From NCBI RefSeq assembly GCF_030812415.1, contig NZ_JAUSST010000008.1, positions 279,550-343,549 of the forward strand: DNA of 64,000 nucleotides, read 5' to 3'. The notes beneath the pieces are model-generated. The model saw nothing but the letters and a program-made list of their open reading frames with translations, ran no database searches and had not been told where the DNA came from. This DNA comes from Paenibacillus harenae. Lineage in GTDB: Bacteria > Bacillota > Bacilli > Paenibacillales > Paenibacillaceae. The first letter of the stretch is position 1; each line of letters begins with the position of its first letter. Below are positions 17,406 to 26,649 of this stretch, in pieces. The position numbers were made by a program, and so were the translations under genes.

Positions 17406-18149
17406 GTGGAAGGCCGAATGGCAACAACGATTACAGCGACTAGAGTCCCGGTGAAAGAGATTAATCTGAAAGAATTATATAGGGTCATTAAGAAGCGAAT
17501 ATGGATCATCGTGTTATCGACTCTCCTGTTTACGATTATTGGCGGACTTTTAAATTCGTTGCCGGAAACCCCGTATTATCAAGCCTCCTCGCGTATCATC
17601 ATTCCTGCGGAAAGTGCTGAGTCATTAGGGACGTTTAAAGTTTTTATTCGTGAACCAATCGTCATAGAACGAGTGCTAGAAGAATTAAAGCTGGACCGAT
17701 CCATTGGAGCGCTGAGAAGCCAGGTGAGCGTATCCAACGTAGACGGGTCCATTATTACGCTTGTTAGTGCAACCGATCCTAACCCTAAACTTGCGGTCGC
17801 CATTGCGAATGCAACGGTAGATGCGTTTAAGGCGGAAGTAAACGCTGCATTCGGCCTGTCGGGCATTAAAGTGCTTACCGAAGCCGAAGAGTCGCAAAAC
17901 CCGTATCCTATTAATCCTAAATCCAATCGCATGTTGTATGTTGGAGTGCTGGCGGGGTTCGCAATTGGGATTGCCCTTGCTTTTCTAAGGGATTCGTTGG
18001 ACGATTCGCTCAGATCCAAACGTCAGGTTGAACAACTGCTGGGGTTACAAGTGCTAGGTCAAGTACCTAAGATTAAGAGAAAAGACTTGGTAAAAACGTT
18101 TAAGCATAAGAGCAATCAAACCGTACGAGGTGAGACTATTGGGTCGTAA
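17406..18149 (+). CDS. Wzz-like chain-length / kinase-modulator protein (YveK/EpsA family)
   Basis: 247 residues from GTG 17406: AGGTGAT just upstream pairs well with 16S rRNA, while ATG 17367 has no ribosome site and falls next to the predicted transcript start; ATG 17418 is another option. Two membrane segments flank an extracellular domain: about residues 33-52 (IWIIVLSTLLFTIIGGLL) and about 180-198. A PxxP-type segment (NPYPINPKSNRM) precedes the second, as in the family. It modulates polymer length and activates the cytoplasmic tyrosine kinase, whose gene overlaps by 11 bases. It is the first gene after the SinR-type promoter, as EpsA is in the Bacillus subtilis eps operon. Confidence 0.9.
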   Translation: MEGRMATTITATRVPVKEINLKELYRVIKKRIWIIVLSTLLFTIIGGLLNSLPETPYYQASSRIIIPAESAESLGTFKVFIREPIVIERVLEELKLDRSIGALRSQVSVSNVDGSIITLVSATDPNPKLAVAIANATVDAFKAEVNAAFGLSGIKVLTEAEESQNPYPINPKSNRMLYVGVLAGFAIGIALAFLRDSLDDSLRSKRQVEQLLGLQVLGQVPKIKRKDLVKTFKHKSNQTVRGETIGS

Positions 18150-18795
18150 GGCTAATAAGTTTATGATTAAGAGCAGTTTAATCGCCTTTCTGAATCCGAC
18201 CTCCGAGGTTGCCGAGCAATATCGAACGATTCGTAACCATATCCGATTTGCCTCAGGCCGAGACAAAGTCGGTTCTTTGGTCGTGACCTCTCCTTCCGGG
18301 GCGGAAGGGAAGTCGGTGGCTGCCGTTAACTTGGCGATTACGATGGCCCAGCGAGGCGATCGCGTTCTTCTTATTGACGCCAACATAAGAAAGCCGGTCT
18401 TGCATGTTGTGTTCAATGTACAGTCTTCGACGGGATTAATGGATGTGCTAGCTAACAAAATCGAATTTAGCTCTGCAACGATGAAGACGGATATCGATGG
18501 ATTGTCGATGCTGCCCAGCGGTTCCTTTCTTCATAATTCAATGGATTTGCTGGGCACGAAGAAAATGGCCTCAGTTCTAGAACAAGCAGCCGAGCACTAT
18601 GACGCCATTATCCTTGATTGTTCCCCAGTGCTGGGGACGCCTGAAGCAAGTGACCTTGCAAGCCGATGTGATGGAGTCGTCCTTGTCGTAAACAGCGGAA
18701 AGACGCAGCAGGAGAAAGCGATCGAAGCGAGCCGTACGTTGGAGCTTGTTAAAGCCAACATTGTAGGTGTTATTCTAAATAATAAGAAGGGTTAA
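18139..18795 (+). CDS. CpsD/EpsB-type tyrosine-protein kinase (BY-kinase)
   Basis: 218 residues from TTG 18139, which has GAGGTGA upstream; a GTG at 18130 overlaps that site. It overlaps the wzz-like gene. P-loop features: SPSGAEGKS near residues 45-53 (Walker A), LLIDANIRKP near 78-87 (Walker A-prime) and IILDCSP near 153-159 (Walker B). These kinases autophosphorylate and control polymer assembly together with the membrane partner. The C terminus ends in NNKKG and lacks the usual Tyr cluster, so the normal phosphate acceptors seem missing. No partner phosphatase gene is present in the window. Confidence 0.88.
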   Translation: MGRKANKFMIKSSLIAFLNPTSEVAEQYRTIRNHIRFASGRDKVGSLVVTSPSGAEGKSVAAVNLAITMAQRGDRVLLIDANIRKPVLHVVFNVQSSTGLMDVLANKIEFSSATMKTDIDGLSMLPSGSFLHNSMDLLGTKKMASVLEQAAEHYDAIILDCSPVLGTPEASDLASRCDGVVLVVNSGKTQQEKAIEASRTLELVKANIVGVILNNKKG

Positions 18796-18828
18796 TCGAA
18801 AGATGAAATCCTTTTTTTTTGATGAGTT

Positions 18829-18844
18829 GTTCTTTATAAAGTAC
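18829..18844 (+). promoter_or_regulatory. SinR-type palindrome before the CapD-like gene
   Basis: GTTCTTTATAAAGTAC, one base away from the perfect palindrome; copy 2 of 6. A weak promoter, TTGATG (18819) and TACGAC (18842) 17 bases apart, would contain it. It lies 34 bases after the kinase stop, so it may control an internal promoter of the operon. Confidence 0.75.
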
Positions 18845-18881
18845 GACTGTTCGTATTTATGAAATGGAAAGGGTGGGAAGA

Positions 18882-20726
18882 TTGGCATATAGACAAAGAT
18901 TATTGTTTTTGATTGTAGTGGATTCACTGATCGTGTTATCGGCTGTTTTCTTTGGTCTATTCCTCATAAGCGCATCTTTGAATGTATTTATTTATCCGAC
19001 GGTTGTAAGCTCGATTGCTTTGTTGCTTAGCCATCATTTCTACGCTTTCGTTTACAAGCTGTACAATAAGGTGTGGGAGTATGCAAGTGTAGGCGAATTG
19101 ATAATTATTGCTAAGTCAATTACGTTCTCCATCGTAACTACTGCCATCATCCAAGAATTGCTTGTTCACGATGTACACTACCGTTTATTGCTCGTAACCT
19201 GGATGCTGCATATTATGTTTATAGGCGGTTCCCGTTTTTGTTGGCGCATATTTAGGAGTACATACTTTAAGCAAGAAAGCGAAAGTAAGCCGGAAGCTCA
19301 TTTTAAGCGGACGCTCATTGTTGGTGCAGGCGCAGCCGGTACGATGTTAGTTAGACAACTGCTTGCCCGTTCTGACAAAGAATTGCTGCCAATAGCTTTC
19401 ATAGACGATAATGATAAAAAACATAATCTTGATATTCTAGGCATTCCGGTTATTGGCGGAGTTCAATGCATCGAGGAAAAGGCGAAGCAGCTGAACATCG
19501 ATAATATCGTTATCGCTATTCCGTCGCTGAATCGAACGCAGTTGATGACCATTTACGACGAATGCGCCAAGACGACAGCCAAAACGCAAATTATTCCGAA
19601 GCTGGAAGACATTGCGACAGGCAAAGTTTCTGTCAGCCAGTTCCGTGATGTTCAGGTGGAGGACTTGCTGGGTCGTGAGACCGTAGAGCTGGATATCGAT
19701 AGTATTTCCGAATATGTGACGGGTAAAGTCGTTTTAGTAACAGGCGCCGGAGGGTCAATCGGTTCAGAGGTATGCAGACAACTTTCCAAATTCAAGCCTA
19801 GGAAGCTTGTGTTGCTGGGACATGGCGAGAATAGCATATATACGATCGAAATCGAATTGAAGGTACTATTCAAGGATAGCCCAATTCAATTTTATACAGA
19901 GATCGCGGATCTACAGGATGGGGAGAAAATTCTCGCTGTTATGAAAGAACACCAGCCTGATGTCGTTTATCATGCCGCTGCGCACAAGCATGTGCCTCTC
20001 ATGCAGCGCAACCCGGAGGAAGCGGTTAAAAATAATATTATCGGAACTTTGAATGCAGCAAACGCTGCTGATAAAGCCGGCGTCAAAACCTTTGTGATGG
20101 TGTCTACGGATAAGGCGGTAAATCCGACGAGCGTAATGGGGTCAACCAAACGGATCGCGGAAATGATCATTCAACATATGGATGGGCGCAGTCAAACCAA
20201 ATTCGTTGCCGTACGATTCGGTAACGTTCTAGGCAGCCGAGGAAGCGTTATTCCGTTATTTCGGAAACAAATAGAGAAGGGTGGTCCCGTTACGGTTACC
20301 CATCCCGACATGGTGCGTTACTTTATGACGATACCCGAAGCATCAAGGTTGGTCATTCAAGCCGGATCCTTGGCACGGGGTGGAGAAGTATTCGTGCTTG
20401 ATATGGGCGAGCCGGTCAAAATTGTCGATCTTGCCAAAAACGTCATCCGCATGTCGGGCTATTCGGTTGAAGAGATCGGCATTGTGTTTACAGGCATGAG
20501 ACCGGGCGAGAAGTTGTATGAAGAGCTGCTCAGGGATACGGAGATCGATGAAGTACAGGTGTATCCTAAGATTTACATAGGCAAATCCGCAGAGGTCGAT
20601 TTTCCGAGAATCGAGAGATTGCTTCAAATTTATCATTTGCTTTCGATCCAAGAGCTTAGGGATATGCTTCTAGATCTCGCGAACAATAGAGAGGAAGCAC
20701 CTAATTCACTAACAATAACGGTTTAA
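18882..20726 (+). CDS. Membrane-bound nucleotide-sugar dehydratase, CapD/FlaA1-like (EpsC type)
   Basis: 614 residues from TTG 18882, which gives the family-like start MAYRQRLLFLIVVDS; an ATG at 18864 has no ribosome site. Four N-terminal membrane segments (about 1-115), a CoA-binding-like Rossmann domain (VGAGAAGTM near 145), then the catalytic SDR domain (VTGAGGSIGSE near 285). The active site has MGSTK in place of YxxxK, as in inverting 4,6-dehydratases of the FlaA1/CapD group. It converts UDP-GlcNAc to a 4-keto-6-deoxy sugar, the entry to bacillosamine-type sugars. The DegT aminotransferase and acetyltransferases downstream could complete that route. Confidence 0.92.
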   Translation: MAYRQRLLFLIVVDSLIVLSAVFFGLFLISASLNVFIYPTVVSSIALLLSHHFYAFVYKLYNKVWEYASVGELIIIAKSITFSIVTTAIIQELLVHDVHYRLLLVTWMLHIMFIGGSRFCWRIFRSTYFKQESESKPEAHFKRTLIVGAGAAGTMLVRQLLARSDKELLPIAFIDDNDKKHNLDILGIPVIGGVQCIEEKAKQLNIDNIVIAIPSLNRTQLMTIYDECAKTTAKTQIIPKLEDIATGKVSVSQFRDVQVEDLLGRETVELDIDSISEYVTGKVVLVTGAGGSIGSEVCRQLSKFKPRKLVLLGHGENSIYTIEIELKVLFKDSPIQFYTEIADLQDGEKILAVMKEHQPDVVYHAAAHKHVPLMQRNPEEAVKNNIIGTLNAANAADKAGVKTFVMVSTDKAVNPTSVMGSTKRIAEMIIQHMDGRSQTKFVAVRFGNVLGSRGSVIPLFRKQIEKGGPVTVTHPDMVRYFMTIPEASRLVIQAGSLARGGEVFVLDMGEPVKIVDLAKNVIRMSGYSVEEIGIVFTGMRPGEKLYEELLRDTEIDEVQVYPKIYIGKSAEVDFPRIERLLQIYHLLSIQELRDMLLDLANNREEAPNSLTITV

Positions 20727-20746
20727 TGACAAGGAGGAGCTCGTAC

Positions 20747-21631
20747 ATGGCTAAAGTTAGAAAAGCGATTATTCCGGCAGCAGGACTTGGGACACGGTTT
20801 CTGCCCGCAACGAAAGCAATGCCCAAAGAAATGCTGCCGATTGTAGATAAACCTACGATTCAGTATATTGTCGAGGAAGCGATCCAATCCGGTATCGAGG
20901 ACATTATTATCGTAACCGGTAAAGGCAAAAGGGCGATCGAGGACCATTTTGACAATTCGATTGAGCTTGAGCAGATTTTGCTGGAGAAGCAAAAGCTGGA
21001 TTTGCTTGATGAGGTCCAGAAGTCTTCCAAAATGATTGATATTCATTATATTAGACAAAAAGAGCCTAAGGGACTTGGGCATGCCATTTGGTGCGCCCGT
21101 AAGTTCATTGGCGAAGAACCGTTCGCCGTATTGCTAGGGGACGATATCATCGATGCAGAGAAGCCATGCCTGAAGCAGATGATAGAGAAGTACGAACGTT
21201 ACAATTCCTCGATTATTGGGGTGCAGCACGTAAAGGATGAAGAAGTGTACCGGTACGGTATTGTCGATGGACAGATGATCGAGGATTACTTGTACAAGAT
21301 CAACCACCTCGTAGAAAAGCCAAACCGTCAAGATGCTCCATCCAATATCGCGATTATGGGACGCTATATCCTAAATCCCGGTATCTTTGATGTATTGGGT
21401 AATCAGAAGCCCGGCTCTGGCGGGGAAATTCAGCTGACGGATGCCATCGAAACGTTGAACAAGACGGAAGCGGTCTATGCGTATCAATTCAACGGCACTC
21501 GGTATGATGTAGGCGATAAAATGGGTTTTATTCAAACGACGATTGAATTTGCGCTTAAGCGGGATGAATTGCGTCCCGAGTTGCTTGGTTACCTTTCCGA
21601 ATTGCTTGAAAGGGAACGCATGCATGCCTAA
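20747..21631 (+). CDS. galU: UTP-glucose-1-phosphate uridylyltransferase
   Basis: Makes UDP-glucose, the donor for the polymer and, through GalE at 42.2 kb, for UDP-galactose. 294 residues from ATG 20747 (AAGGAGG 8 bases upstream; ATG 20726 overlaps the previous stop and lies before that site). The nucleotide-binding signature GLGTRFLPATKAMPKEMLP is at residues 13-31, with the conserved GLGHAIWCA near 110 and EKP near 190. Bacillus names for the same enzyme are GtaB and YngB. Its position inside the polysaccharide operon suggests a pathway-dedicated copy. Confidence 0.95.
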   Translation: MAKVRKAIIPAAGLGTRFLPATKAMPKEMLPIVDKPTIQYIVEEAIQSGIEDIIIVTGKGKRAIEDHFDNSIELEQILLEKQKLDLLDEVQKSSKMIDIHYIRQKEPKGLGHAIWCARKFIGEEPFAVLLGDDIIDAEKPCLKQMIEKYERYNSSIIGVQHVKDEEVYRYGIVDGQMIEDYLYKINHLVEKPNRQDAPSNIAIMGRYILNPGIFDVLGNQKPGSGGEIQLTDAIETLNKTEAVYAYQFNGTRYDVGDKMGFIQTTIEFALKRDELRPELLGYLSELLERERMHA

Positions 21632-22790
21632 CAAAATATTGTTTTGTGCAACAGTGGATTACCATTTCAGCGCGTTTCACTTACCGGTTCTGGAATGGTT
21701 CAAGCAGCACAATTGGGAGGTCCATATCGCTGCCAAAGGCGATCTGGATATTCCTTATGTAGACAAAAAATTCAATATACCAATGGAAAGATCTCCCTTT
21801 AGCATTCGGAATAGGGAGGCTTTTCGGCAATTAAAGACCGTTATTGGGGAAAACGACTATAGCATTATTCATTGTCATACCCCGATTGGCGGCGTCCTGG
21901 CAAGACTGGCGGGCCGCGAGGCAAGGAAGAAAGGTACCAAAGTTATTTATACCGCGCACGGCTTTCATTTTTGCAAAGGGGCGCCGCTCCTGAATTGGCT
22001 CTTGTACTATCCGATCGAGAGAAGCTTGGCAAGAATGACGGATTGTCTTGTTACGATTAACGACGAGGATTACAATCTAGCGAGAGGACATAGATTCAAG
22101 GCCGGGCAGATCGCCCATGTTCATGGCGTTGGAATCGACACCGGCCGCTTCCGTCCTGCTCAGCCCTCGGAGAAGGCTAGACTCAGACAAAGCTATTGCT
22201 ATAAGCAGGATGATATTTTATTGTTTTACGCAGCCGAGTTTAACGGGAACAAAAATCACCAGCTTATCATTGGCGCCATGGCTTTAATAAAGGAAGAGGT
22301 TCCAGCAATGAGGCTGCTCTTAGCCGGAAGAGGTCCGCTTCAAGAAGAGTGCAGGCAGCTTGCCGCCTCTCTAGGTATTGAACATATGATCCATTTTCTT
22401 GGATATAGAAGCGATATCGATCAAGTGCTGCCGATGTGCGATATTGCGGTGTCGGGCAGCCTCCGCGAAGGGCTTCCCGTTAATATTATGGAGGCTATGG
22501 CTTGCGGGCTGCCGATTGCAGCTACGCATAATAGAGGCCATGATGAGCTTGTCATAGATAACGTGAGCGGTTACCTGATAGCCCCTAATCAGGTTGCTGC
22601 TTTCGCTGAGCGCATACTGGCGCTTTGTACTTCTCAAGAGCTTCGGAAGGAAATGGGGAGTAAGGGGCTGGCGCATATTCAAAAATATACGTTGGGTCAG
22701 GTTAGGCAGCAGCTAAGCGAAATCTATTTAGATTACATGATGGGGGAACACAATGGAACCCAAGATCAGCATCGTCATTCCTATTTATAA
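21624..22790 (+). CDS. Family 4 glycosyltransferase (EpsD-like)
   Basis: 388 residues from ATG 21624, overlapping galU by 8 bases. GT-B fold: an N-terminal acceptor domain with HCHTPIGGVLARLA near 105 and TAHGFHF near 135, and a C-terminal donor domain with EHMIHFLGYRSDI near 277 and SLREGLPVNIMEAMACGLP near 303-321, the EX7E motif of retaining GT4 enzymes. The N-terminal HGFHF pattern is typical of capsule transferases of the CapM/EpsD type. It overlaps the next gene by 38 bases, consistent with a tightly packed operon. Confidence 0.9.
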   Translation: MPNKILFCATVDYHFSAFHLPVLEWFKQHNWEVHIAAKGDLDIPYVDKKFNIPMERSPFSIRNREAFRQLKTVIGENDYSIIHCHTPIGGVLARLAGREARKKGTKVIYTAHGFHFCKGAPLLNWLLYYPIERSLARMTDCLVTINDEDYNLARGHRFKAGQIAHVHGVGIDTGRFRPAQPSEKARLRQSYCYKQDDILLFYAAEFNGNKNHQLIIGAMALIKEEVPAMRLLLAGRGPLQEECRQLAASLGIEHMIHFLGYRSDIDQVLPMCDIAVSGSLREGLPVNIMEAMACGLPIAATHNRGHDELVIDNVSGYLIAPNQVAAFAERILALCTSQELRKEMGSKGLAHIQKYTLGQVRQQLSEIYLDYMMGEHNGTQDQHRHSYL

Positions 22791-23940
22791 CATGGAATTG
22801 TATTTATCCAGATGCTTGGATAGTTTATTAGCCCAAAGCTTTGCCGATATGGAAATCATTGCGGTTAATGACGGATCGCTTGATTCGACTGGTGCAATTT
22901 TGGAGCAATACGCCAAGTTGGACTCCCGAATCATTATCGTTAATAAGAGCAACGGCGGCGTTTCTTCCGCCCGTAACGTGGGCATCCAAATGGCAAAGGG
23001 TGATTATATCGGTTTTGTTGATCCGGACGATTGGGTAGATACAGCGATGTATGCAGAGATGTATCTAAATGCCGTGCAAGCAGACGCCGATATCGTGATG
23101 AGTACGTACATACGCGAGTTCGGCACGCATGCCAAAGAAAAAGTTTTTCAGATGCCCGACAAGACGGTTTATCGCCAGGAAGAGCTGCAGGCAACAATGA
23201 CGAGACGGATCGTCGGTCCGTTGCGGGAGGAGATTGGGAACCCTGAGTTTCTGGATGCATGGGGAACGGTCTGGTCCAAACTTTACCGCGCCAGCCTCAT
23301 CAAAGGGAACGAAATACGCTTCATTGACCTCAGCGTTGTAGGCAGCAACGAGGATTCTCTTTTTAATATGTATGCCTTTTATCATGCAGATTCCTTCGTA
23401 TTTCTTAATAGGCCGTACTACCACTACTGGCGTGCGAATTCAGACTCGATTACATCGACCTACAATCCCCTATTAGCATCTAAATTTGAAAAGCTGTATG
23501 CGCATATTGAGGCTTTTATAATGGAAAAAAACCTGGAAGAAGAATACTTCAGGGCCTTGAATAACCGCATTTGCATGAATATATTAGGCCTGGGGCTTAA
23601 TATCGTTAATAAAGATAATAAGTCGTCTCTATTTATGAAAATAAAATCTTTAAAGGCTTTAGTCTCCAACTCAAGAATACAACGCTCATTTCGCGGATTT
23701 GAGCTCCAATATAGCCCAATCGTTTGGAAGATTTTCTTCCGATGCGCCAAGCTTCGATACGCAACCGGAATCTACTTCATGCTTGAAGCGATTAATTGGA
23801 TACGAGTTAAGAATATGAGGGGTGTGCAAGGTGAAGCCGGTTCGAATACTGCAAGTCGTAACCGCGATGAATCGCGGGGGATTGGAAACGATGCTCATGA
23901 ATTATTACCGCCGGATGGATCGAAGCAAAATTCAGTTTGA
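22753..23940 (+). CDS. Family 2 glycosyltransferase (long C-terminal overlap with next gene)
   Basis: 395 residues from ATG 22753 (GGGGGA upstream). GT-A motifs: IVIPIYNMELYLSRCL at the start, AVNDGSLDST near 38, FVDPDDW near 91 and WSKLYR near 175. The recognisable protein ends near residue 355 (INWIRVKNMRG). The last 37 or so codons are read out of frame through the start of the next glycosyltransferase gene and give a low-complexity tail, so the original stop codon was probably lost. Sugar specificity is unknown. Confidence 0.88.
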   Translation: MEPKISIVIPIYNMELYLSRCLDSLLAQSFADMEIIAVNDGSLDSTGAILEQYAKLDSRIIIVNKSNGGVSSARNVGIQMAKGDYIGFVDPDDWVDTAMYAEMYLNAVQADADIVMSTYIREFGTHAKEKVFQMPDKTVYRQEELQATMTRRIVGPLREEIGNPEFLDAWGTVWSKLYRASLIKGNEIRFIDLSVVGSNEDSLFNMYAFYHADSFVFLNRPYYHYWRANSDSITSTYNPLLASKFEKLYAHIEAFIMEKNLEEEYFRALNNRICMNILGLGLNIVNKDNKSSLFMKIKSLKALVSNSRIQRSFRGFELQYSPIVWKIFFRCAKLRYATGIYFMLEAINWIRVKNMRGVQGEAGSNTASRNRDESRGIGNDAHELLPPDGSKQNSV

Positions 23941-24946
23941 TTTTATGGTGAATAGAACCGAGCAGGGGCATTACGATGATGAGATTAGGGCAATGGGCGG
24001 AAAAATATATCCGATGCCCGCGATAAGGCCAGGTAATTATAACCGCTATTTTAAAGCGCTGGATTCGTTTTTCAGCCAAAATCGGGAGTATCGTGTCGTT
24101 CATTCCCATATTAACGAGAATAGCGGATTTGTACTTAGAGCCGCTAAACGGGCAGGTATTCCCTGCCGTATTGCACACAGTCACTTGAGCGACTTGGGCA
24201 TTGATCTGAAACTGCCGTTCCGATTATACGCGAGGTATTCGATGAAGGGGCATCCAACCCATTACTTTGCCTGTTCCAAGAAAGCGGGTCAATGGCTGTT
24301 TGGTAACAAAGTAGAAGAGCAACATGGAATTACGGTGCTGAACAATGCTGTACACGTTCCCGATTTTGAGTTTAACGAACAAGTAAGGAATGAGGTAAGA
24401 GACGAGATCGGTGCAGGCGGCCGAACGGTTATTGGGCATGTCGGGCGATTTAACAAGCAGAAGAATCATACGTTTCTTATCGATATTTTCCAAGAGATTC
24501 ACCGGAAGAACCCCGACACCCTGCTGCTCCTTGTCGGAGAAGGGCGGCTTAAAGCAGAAATCGAAGCGAAGGTATCGAAGCTCGGCTTATCCGGCAACGT
24601 CAAGTTTCTAGGCGTGCGAAGCGACATTACTAGATTGCTGCAGGGTATCGATTTATTTCTATTTCCTTCGTTGTTCGAAGGCTTGCCCGTCGTTCTTGTG
24701 GAAGCGCAGGCTGCCGGTCTTAATTGCATCGTCTCCGATACGATTACGACGGAGACGGATGTAACCGGCCGGCTCCATTTTGTGAGCCTAAAGGATTCCG
24801 CCGAGCAGTGGGCTAATGTCGTTTGCGGGATGAGCCATGAACATGCGGATACGTCTGAACTATTGCGAAGCAACGGCTATGACGCGGATTCGATGGCGGA
24901 CTGGCTGACGAGCTATTATTTTGGACAAATGAAAATGAACACGTAA
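23831..24946 (+). CDS. Family 4 glycosyltransferase (EpsF-like)
   Basis: 371 residues from GTG 23831, with GAGGGG 8 bases upstream; a GTG at 23822 overlaps that site. The N terminus RILQVVTAMNRGGLETMLMN is the standard GT4 acceptor-side opening; the donor domain has GHVGRFNKQKNH near 195 and FPSLFEGLPVVLVEAQAAGL near 278-297 with the EX7E motif. Similar in order and size to EpsF of the Bacillus subtilis matrix operon. The first 110 bases overlap the previous frame. Confidence 0.9.
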   Translation: MKPVRILQVVTAMNRGGLETMLMNYYRRMDRSKIQFDFMVNRTEQGHYDDEIRAMGGKIYPMPAIRPGNYNRYFKALDSFFSQNREYRVVHSHINENSGFVLRAAKRAGIPCRIAHSHLSDLGIDLKLPFRLYARYSMKGHPTHYFACSKKAGQWLFGNKVEEQHGITVLNNAVHVPDFEFNEQVRNEVRDEIGAGGRTVIGHVGRFNKQKNHTFLIDIFQEIHRKNPDTLLLLVGEGRLKAEIEAKVSKLGLSGNVKFLGVRSDITRLLQGIDLFLFPSLFEGLPVVLVEAQAAGLNCIVSDTITTETDVTGRLHFVSLKDSAEQWANVVCGMSHEHADTSELLRSNGYDADSMADWLTSYYFGQMKMNT

Positions 24947-24962
24947 ACGGGAGGTTTATCGA

Positions 24963-25859
24963 TTGAACCCCATGTTAACCGTATTTACACCTACCTATAA
25001 CCGTGCCTATACGCTGCATCTCTGTTACGAGAGCTTGAAGCGGCAAACGTGCAAAGACTTCATTTGGCTTATTATCGATGACGGCTCAACGGATAATACG
25101 AAGGAGCTCGTGGAGTCTTGGAAGGCTGAGGGACAAGTGCCCATTCGATATCACTTTCAGGCGAACCAAGGGATGCACGGTGCGCATAACGCTGCGTACG
25201 AGCGAATCGATACGGAATTGAATGTATGCATCGATTCGGATGATTATATGGCGGACGATGCAGTAGAGAAGATAACGGCCTTCTGGCTAGCCAACGGAAG
25301 TAATAAGTATGCGGGTATCGTGGGTTTAGATGCGACGCCAAAAGGCGATCTGATCGGAACGAGGATGCCGGAGCAGCTAAAATCGTCGACTCTTTCGGAA
25401 TTATATGCGAAGCATAAGGTGCAAGGAGACAAGAAGCTCGTCTACCGATCCGAGCTCACGAGCAGCATCCCTCCTTACCCGATTTTTCCCGATGAGAAAT
25501 ATTGTCCGCTTTCTTACAAATATATTCTCATTGACCAGCAGTGTCCGCTGCTCGTTATGAACGAGGTGCTCTGTCATGTGGAATATATGCCGGATGGATC
25601 AAGCCTTAATATGATTAAGCAATACAAGAAAAATCCGAAGGGTTTTGCCTTCTTCAGAAAGATAGCGATGCTTCATGCCGTCTCCTACAAAGAAAGATTT
25701 CGTGAAGCGATCCACTATGTATCCAGCAGCTTAATATCGGCGAATAAGAGATTCATTAACGAGTCGCCTCGTAAATGGACAACGGTGCTGGCGACGCCAG
25801 CAGGCATCTTACTCTATTTGTACATTCAGAGAACCAATCGGGCGACAGTGAAGAGATAA
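24963..25859 (+). CDS. Family 2 glycosyltransferase
   Basis: 298 residues from TTG 24963 (GGAGG 7 bases upstream). GT-A fold: TVFTPTYNRAYTLHLCYESL at the start, LIIDDGSTDNT near 38 and CIDSDDYM near 90. The YNRA opening with a strong IDDGSTD places it in the group with many capsule glucosyl- or galactosyltransferases, but the donor cannot be assigned. It fits tightly between two other transferase genes. Confidence 0.88.
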   Translation: MNPMLTVFTPTYNRAYTLHLCYESLKRQTCKDFIWLIIDDGSTDNTKELVESWKAEGQVPIRYHFQANQGMHGAHNAAYERIDTELNVCIDSDDYMADDAVEKITAFWLANGSNKYAGIVGLDATPKGDLIGTRMPEQLKSSTLSELYAKHKVQGDKKLVYRSELTSSIPPYPIFPDEKYCPLSYKYILIDQQCPLLVMNEVLCHVEYMPDGSSLNMIKQYKKNPKGFAFFRKIAMLHAVSYKERFREAIHYVSSSLISANKRFINESPRKWTTVLATPAGILLYLYIQRTNRATVKR

Positions 25860-25879
25860 CTGGAAGGGAGGATACATAT

Positions 25880-26635
25880 TTGGAAAGTACGGAGAAAATA
25901 CCTCGCATTGTCCATTATTGCTGGTTTGGACGAGGAGAGAAACCGAAAAAGATTCAGAAATGCATGAGGAGCTGGAAGAAACATTTGGATGACTATCGGT
26001 TCATCGAATGGAATGAAGACAACTTCGACGTGAACGTTAATCCTTACGTGAAGGAAGCGTATGAGGCAAAGAAATACGCATTCGTTAGCGATTATGCGCG
26101 TCTTCATGCTCTATACGTGCATGGCGGTATCTATATGGATACGGATGTCGAGGTCATTCAGCCGCTTGAGCGATTTCTAACGCATGAAGCTTTCTCGGGT
26201 TTTGAGGATGAGACTTTCCTTCAATCGGGCACAATGGGTGCCGTGAAGGAGCATCCATGGATCGAGGAACTGCTCAAATATTATAATAACAAGAGCTTTA
26301 TATTGCCTGGTGGCGGGTACGATACAACGACCAATACGGCAGTAATCAGCCAAATATGCAAAGCGCACGGTTTGCAATTGAACGGTCAATATCAGGTGCT
26401 GCAGAATGGAGTCACATTTTATCCGAGATGTTATTTCAGTCCCTATGATTATATTAACGGCGGTATTTATAGAACGGATGAGAGCTATACGATTCATCAT
26501 TTTGCGCAATCATGGCTACCCGCCAGCGTCCGCCTAAGAGGGCAAATGAAAAGAATAGCAAGCAGAGTAGTGGGCCCTGCTAATATTTCGAGAATGCGAA
26601 AGTTTCTTGCGGGCGGTCACAAAGCGAATAAGTGA
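25880..26635 (+). CDS. Family 32-type glycosyltransferase (capsular DXD transferase)
   Basis: 251 residues from TTG 25880 (GGGAGG 8 bases upstream); longer in-frame starts have no ribosome site and overlap the previous gene. IPRIVHYCWFGRGEKP near residue 5 and the donor-binding core VSDYARLHALYVHGGIYMD followed by TDVEV (about 70-93) are diagnostic of the Gly_transf_sug (Och1-like) group, with the DTD metal motif. Probably adds a galactosyl or mannosyl-type residue to the repeat unit. Confidence 0.88.
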   Translation: MESTEKIPRIVHYCWFGRGEKPKKIQKCMRSWKKHLDDYRFIEWNEDNFDVNVNPYVKEAYEAKKYAFVSDYARLHALYVHGGIYMDTDVEVIQPLERFLTHEAFSGFEDETFLQSGTMGAVKEHPWIEELLKYYNNKSFILPGGGYDTTTNTAVISQICKAHGLQLNGQYQVLQNGVTFYPRCYFSPYDYINGGIYRTDESYTIHHFAQSWLPASVRLRGQMKRIASRVVGPANISRMRKFLAGGHKANK

Positions 26636-26649
26636 GGAGAGATCTCGCA

